5,947 nt of DNA from Conexibacter sp. (GTDB taxonomy: Bacteria > Actinomycetota > Thermoleophilia > Solirubrobacterales > Solirubrobacteraceae), in the NCBI GenBank assembly GCA_025964295.1, contig JAOPZD010000007.1, positions 1 through 5,947 on the forward strand, in the 5' to 3' direction. A program made the position numbers and the translations under genes. Below are positions 5,124-5,947 of this stretch, piece after piece. The notes under the pieces are model-generated. The model saw nothing but the letters and a program-made list of their open reading frames with translations. It was not told the origin of the DNA and ran no database searches. The stretch's first letter is position 1, and the number at the start of each line of letters is the position of its first letter.

Positions 5124-5947
5124 ATGGCGGGCCGCATCGTGCTGTTCGGGGCCACCGGCTACACCGGTGAGCTGACCGCGCGGGAGCTGGCCGGCATCGG
5201 CGAGCGGCCGGTGCTGGCGGGGCGCGACGGCGCGCGGGTCCGGGCGCTGGCCGAGGAGCTCGGCGGGCTGGACTGGGAGGTCGCCGACGTGGGGCGGCCG
5301 GAGAGCGTCCGCGCGCTGGTCGAGCGCGGCGACGTGCTGATCTCCTGCGTCGGGCCGTTCCAGCGCTGGGGCGCGCCGGCGGTCGCGGCCGCGATCGACG
5401 CGGGCGCGCACTACCTCGACTCGACGGGCGAGACGCCGTTCATCCGCAGGGTCTTCGAGCACTGGGGCCCGCGCGCCGAGGCGGCCGGCGTGGCGCTGCT
5501 CACCGCCATGGGCTATGACTGGGTGCCGGGCAACCTCGCGGCCGCGCTGGCGCTGACCGACGGCGGGCCGGACGCCACCTCGGTCGCGGTCGGCTACTTC
5601 CTCACCGGCTCGGCCGGCATGAGCGGCGGGACGCGCGCGTCGGCCGCCGGGGTCTTCCTCGAGCCGTCGTTCGCCTGGCGCGACGGGCGGCTGGTCACCG
5701 AGCGCGGCGGCGAGCGGGTCCGGACGTTCGTGGTCGACGGCACGACGCGCAAGGCGCTGTCGGCCGGCTCCTCGGAGCACTTCGGCCTGCCGCCGTCGTT
5801 CCCGGGCCTGCGCGAGGTCGACGTGTACCTCGGCTGGTTCGGCGCCGCCTCCGACGCGCTGCGGGCCGGCGCGCTGGGCATGTCGCTGGCCACCCGCGTG
5901 CCCGGCGTGCGCGCGGGGCTGGACGCCGTCCTGGCCCGGACGGTCAA
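5124..5947 (+). CDS. Saccharopine dehydrogenase-like NAD(P)-binding oxidoreductase, N-terminal part (cut by right edge)
   Basis: The visible 274 residues belong to the saccharopine dehydrogenase NADP-binding superfamily. They are closest in pattern to the roughly 400-residue 'trans-acting enoyl reductase'/saccharopine dehydrogenase-like group found in actinobacteria (for example the Rv2953/Rv2449c type). Seen directly are the Rossmann loop GATGYTG at 9-15, AGRD at 32-35 (its Arg suggests NADP preference), SCVGPFQRWG at 74-83, HYLDSTGE at 96-103, GYDWVPGNLA at 130-139 and a SGGTRAS segment at 167-173. The remaining C-terminal part, including substrate-determining regions, lies outside the window, so the substrate cannot be assigned; lysine metabolism should not be assumed. 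The ATG is fixed by an in-frame TAG 12 bases upstream. There is no Shine-Dalgarno sequence, and the TAGGGT box suggests a leaderless transcript. The gene is transcribed away from the M20-LCP operon across an 82-bp shared promoter region. Nothing ties it functionally to envelope synthesis except this position. Confidence 0.9.
   Translation, partial: MAGRIVLFGATGYTGELTARELAGIGERPVLAGRDGARVRALAEELGGLDWEVADVGRPESVRALVERGDVLISCVGPFQRWGAPAVAAAIDAGAHYLDSTGETPFIRRVFEHWGPRAEAAGVALLTAMGYDWVPGNLAAALALTDGGPDATSVAVGYFLTGSAGMSGGTRASAAGVFLEPSFAWRDGRLVTERGGERVRTFVVDGTTRKALSAGSSEHFGLPPSFPGLREVDVYLGWFGAASDALRAGALGMSLATRVPGVRAGLDAVLARTV

Noticed and set aside
4046..5170. A 374-codon open frame on the plus strand crossing the divergent promoter
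   Set aside because: It is antisense to the M20 gene, low in complexity, and overlaps the well-supported start of the plus-strand oxidoreductase.
3942..5780. A 612-codon open frame on the minus strand
   Set aside because: It is a shifted frame over the M20 gene and antisense to the plus-strand oxidoreductase. The composition is Arg/Ala/Pro/Gly-rich with no domain, whereas the competing frames carry complete catalytic motifs.
1..5947. Mobile elements, CRISPR arrays, tRNA/rRNA genes, riboswitches
   Set aside because: I saw no spaced direct repeats, transposase or integrase motifs, terminal inverted repeats, or structured RNA signatures; nearly all bases are accounted for by five protein genes.

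Overview
The window is very GC-rich, uses strongly GC-biased third codon positions, and reads as densely packed actinobacterial DNA. The actinobacterial signs are two LytR-CpsA-Psr (LCP) proteins with an extracytoplasmic Cys pair, and gene starts that look leaderless (a TANNNT -10 box 6 to 10 nt before ATG). My guess is Actinomycetota, possibly a Thermoleophilia/Solirubrobacterales-type lineage. That placement is inference and cannot be proven from this window.

Layout from left to right: (i) 1-793, minus strand, the N-terminal 264 residues of a UDP-glucose 6-dehydrogenase, cut by the window edge just after its catalytic Cys. (ii) A 56-bp gap with a possible promoter for that gene. (iii) 850-2346 and 2343-3905, minus strand, two tandem paralogous LCP proteins, each with an N-terminal membrane anchor, an LCP catalytic domain, a low-complexity linker and an extra C-terminal domain of about 130-150 residues. 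(iv) 3902-5041, minus strand, an M20-family metallopeptidase/deacylase (ArgE/DapE/ACY1 type). (v) 5042-5123, an 82-bp divergent promoter region with two face-away -10 boxes, each next to a short GC palindrome. (vi) 5124-5947, plus strand, the N-terminal 274 residues of a saccharopine-dehydrogenase-like NAD(P)-binding oxidoreductase, cut by the right edge.

The three genes M20 - LCP-A - LCP-B form one tight operon. Both junctions are TTGA, where a TTG start overlaps a TGA stop, so translation is probably coupled. LCP enzymes transfer glycopolymers from lipid carriers to peptidoglycan or related acceptors. UDP-glucuronate made by the neighbouring dehydrogenase is a common building block for such polymers. 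The theme is therefore cell-envelope glycopolymer synthesis and attachment, with the M20 hydrolase's link to it unproven. The most notable features are the uncharacterised C-terminal domain shared by both LCP paralogues and the repeated TTGA architecture. I see no RNA genes, mobile elements, CRISPR arrays or attachment sites, and no gene-free stretch longer than 82 bases.
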